DNA of 6,038 nt from NCBI GenBank assembly GCA_017440445.1, contig JAFSHE010000356.1:1-6038 (forward strand), read 5' to 3'. Source of the DNA: Oscillospiraceae bacterium (GTDB lineage: Bacteria > Bacillota_A > Clostridia > Oscillospirales > Ruminococcaceae). A program made the translations under genes and the position numbers. Every line of letters starts with the position of its first letter. Position 1 is the stretch's first letter. Under the pieces are notes generated by a model, which ran no database searches, had not been told where the DNA came from, and saw only the letters and a program-made list of their open reading frames with translations. Shown here one piece after another: positions 5,541-6,038 of this stretch.

Positions 5541-5569
5541 TATCATAAAGGAGATGGAGAAATGAGCCT
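5540..5569 (+). repeat. 30-bp direct repeat flanking the second GNAT gene, right copy
   Basis: This is the right copy of 5015-5044, exactly 525 bases downstream. It supplies AAAGGAG (5547-5553) and the ATG (5562) of the VOC gene. Unlike the left copy, its first half is not part of the preceding reading frame, which stops at its first base. Both genes that start in the repeat begin MSL. Confidence 0.92.
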
Positions 5570-5960
5570 GATAAAAGGACTTCACCACATATCAATGAAG
5601 ACCTGCAACGACGAGGAATACCGCCGTGCAAGGAGCTTTTACGTTGACCTGTTGGGACTTCGCATAGTCAAGGAGTGCGAGGCTTGTCTGCTGCTCGATA
5701 CGGGCAGCGGAATAGTGGAGATCTTCCGAAACGGCGTTGAGCCGCTACCTCAAGGCAACCTGCGGCACTATGCTTTTGCGGTGGACGATGTAGCCGCTTG
5801 TGCTGATTTAGTGGAACAGGCAGGCTATGATGTGTTTATTCAGCCGAAGTCGGTGAACATCGGCGGCGATGAAAATTTCCCTGCGGAGGTGGCTTTCTGT
5901 AAAGGTCCGCTAGGCGAGGAGATAGAGTTTTTCTGTCAGAAATGGGGAGTTAAGGAATGA
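5562..5960 (+). CDS. VOC-fold protein (glyoxalase/dioxygenase superfamily)
   Basis: This 132-residue protein has the two beta-alpha-beta-beta-beta modules of the vicinal oxygen chelate fold. The first module runs from GLHHISM through FYVDLLGLRIV and LLLDTGSGIVEIF. The second runs from LRHYAFAVDDV through ADLVEQAGYDVF and AFCKGPLGEEIEFF. Likely metal ligands are H9, E53, H69 and E122, all in the expected strands, so the protein is probably a working metalloenzyme. Superfamily members include lactoylglutathione lyase, ring-cleavage dioxygenases, epimerases and fosfomycin or bleomycin resistance proteins; the sequence does not choose among them. The start is supplied by the right 30-bp repeat, and the stop overlaps the next start as ATGA. 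Confidence 0.9.
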   Translation: MSLIKGLHHISMKTCNDEEYRRARSFYVDLLGLRIVKECEACLLLDTGSGIVEIFRNGVEPLPQGNLRHYAFAVDDVAACADLVEQAGYDVFIQPKSVNIGGDENFPAEVAFCKGPLGEEIEFFCQKWGVKE

Positions 5961-6038
5961 CAGCGGATATCATCAAGCTGCTGAAAGCTCACTACGCACT
6001 CACTGCGGAGAACATCACGCACGCACAGGGCGGCGCAG
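5957..6038 (+). CDS. Probable phosphotransferase, N-terminal fragment cut by window end
   Basis: Only 27 codons are present before the window ends. The ATG overlaps the VOC stop as ATGA. GGGGAG at 5944-5949 lies 7 bases upstream as a workable ribosome binding site. The visible protein begins MTADIIKLLKAHYALTAE and ends in ITHAQGGA. An N-terminal helix, a YxL, and a strand leading to a G-G-A turn are typical of the ATP-binding start of APH/choline-kinase-like phosphotransferases. This is a resemblance over a very short stretch, so the function is provisional; the reading frame itself is well supported by the overlap. Confidence 0.5.
   Translation, partial: MTADIIKLLKAHYALTAENITHAQGGA

Noticed and set aside
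5562..6038. Reading the VOC plus phosphotransferase pair as a drug-resistance unit
   Set aside because: Both superfamilies are mostly non-resistance proteins, and only 27 codons of the second are visible; no resistance-specific motif can be named.
1..6038. CRISPR arrays, tRNA or rRNA genes, transposase or phage genes
   Set aside because: No array of regularly spaced repeats, cloverleaf, rRNA-like stretch or matching protein was seen on either strand.

Overview
The window looks like a piece of a Clostridia chromosome, most likely Ruminococcus or a close Oscillospiraceae relative. This is inferred from strong AGGAGG-type ribosome binding sites, mixed GC (about 42% to 60% by hand count, depending on the gene), tight ATGA gene overlaps and the protein families present. 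There are nine protein genes, one cut by the right edge. I see no rRNA, tRNA, CRISPR array, transposase or recombinase gene.

Positions 1-355 carry no gene I can support. They hold a plus-strand hairpin terminator (141-172), a T-rich direct repeat (188-236), small palindromes, and the promoter (294-322) of an XRE-type regulator with a GyrI-like effector-binding domain (365-1033). A perfect 10-bp palindrome lies where that promoter should start transcription, so the regulator may control itself. It converges on a minus-strand subtype B tannase-like esterase (1074-2429), and the two share a bidirectional hairpin at 1040-1066. The tannase keeps every catalytic and galloyl-contact position that I can align from memory to the Lactiplantibacillus plantarum enzyme.

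The 142 bases between 2430 and 2571 are a divergent promoter region. To the right, seven plus-strand genes run to the window edge with gaps of 44 bases or less, so they are probably one transcript. In order they are an HSL-type alpha/beta hydrolase, an isochorismatase-like cysteine hydrolase, a GNAT acetyltransferase, a C_GCAxxG_C_C putative redox protein, a second GNAT, a VOC-fold protein, and the start of a probable phosphotransferase. All are small soluble enzymes that act on or modify small molecules. Nothing in the sequence assigns them to a single pathway.

The most unusual structure is in the joints of this operon. The second GNAT gene is bounded by 30-bp direct repeats (5015-5044 and 5540-5569, one mismatch) that carry the ribosome binding site and start codon. 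Recombination between them would remove exactly 525 bp and leave a clean stop/start overlap between the flanking genes. A second, shorter junction sequence recurs before the cysteine hydrolase and before the redox-protein gene, bracketing a pair that includes a gene of clearly lower GC. The operon therefore looks as if it was assembled from modules joined at translation-initiation sites. I found no evidence for a wholly new defence or mobile system.
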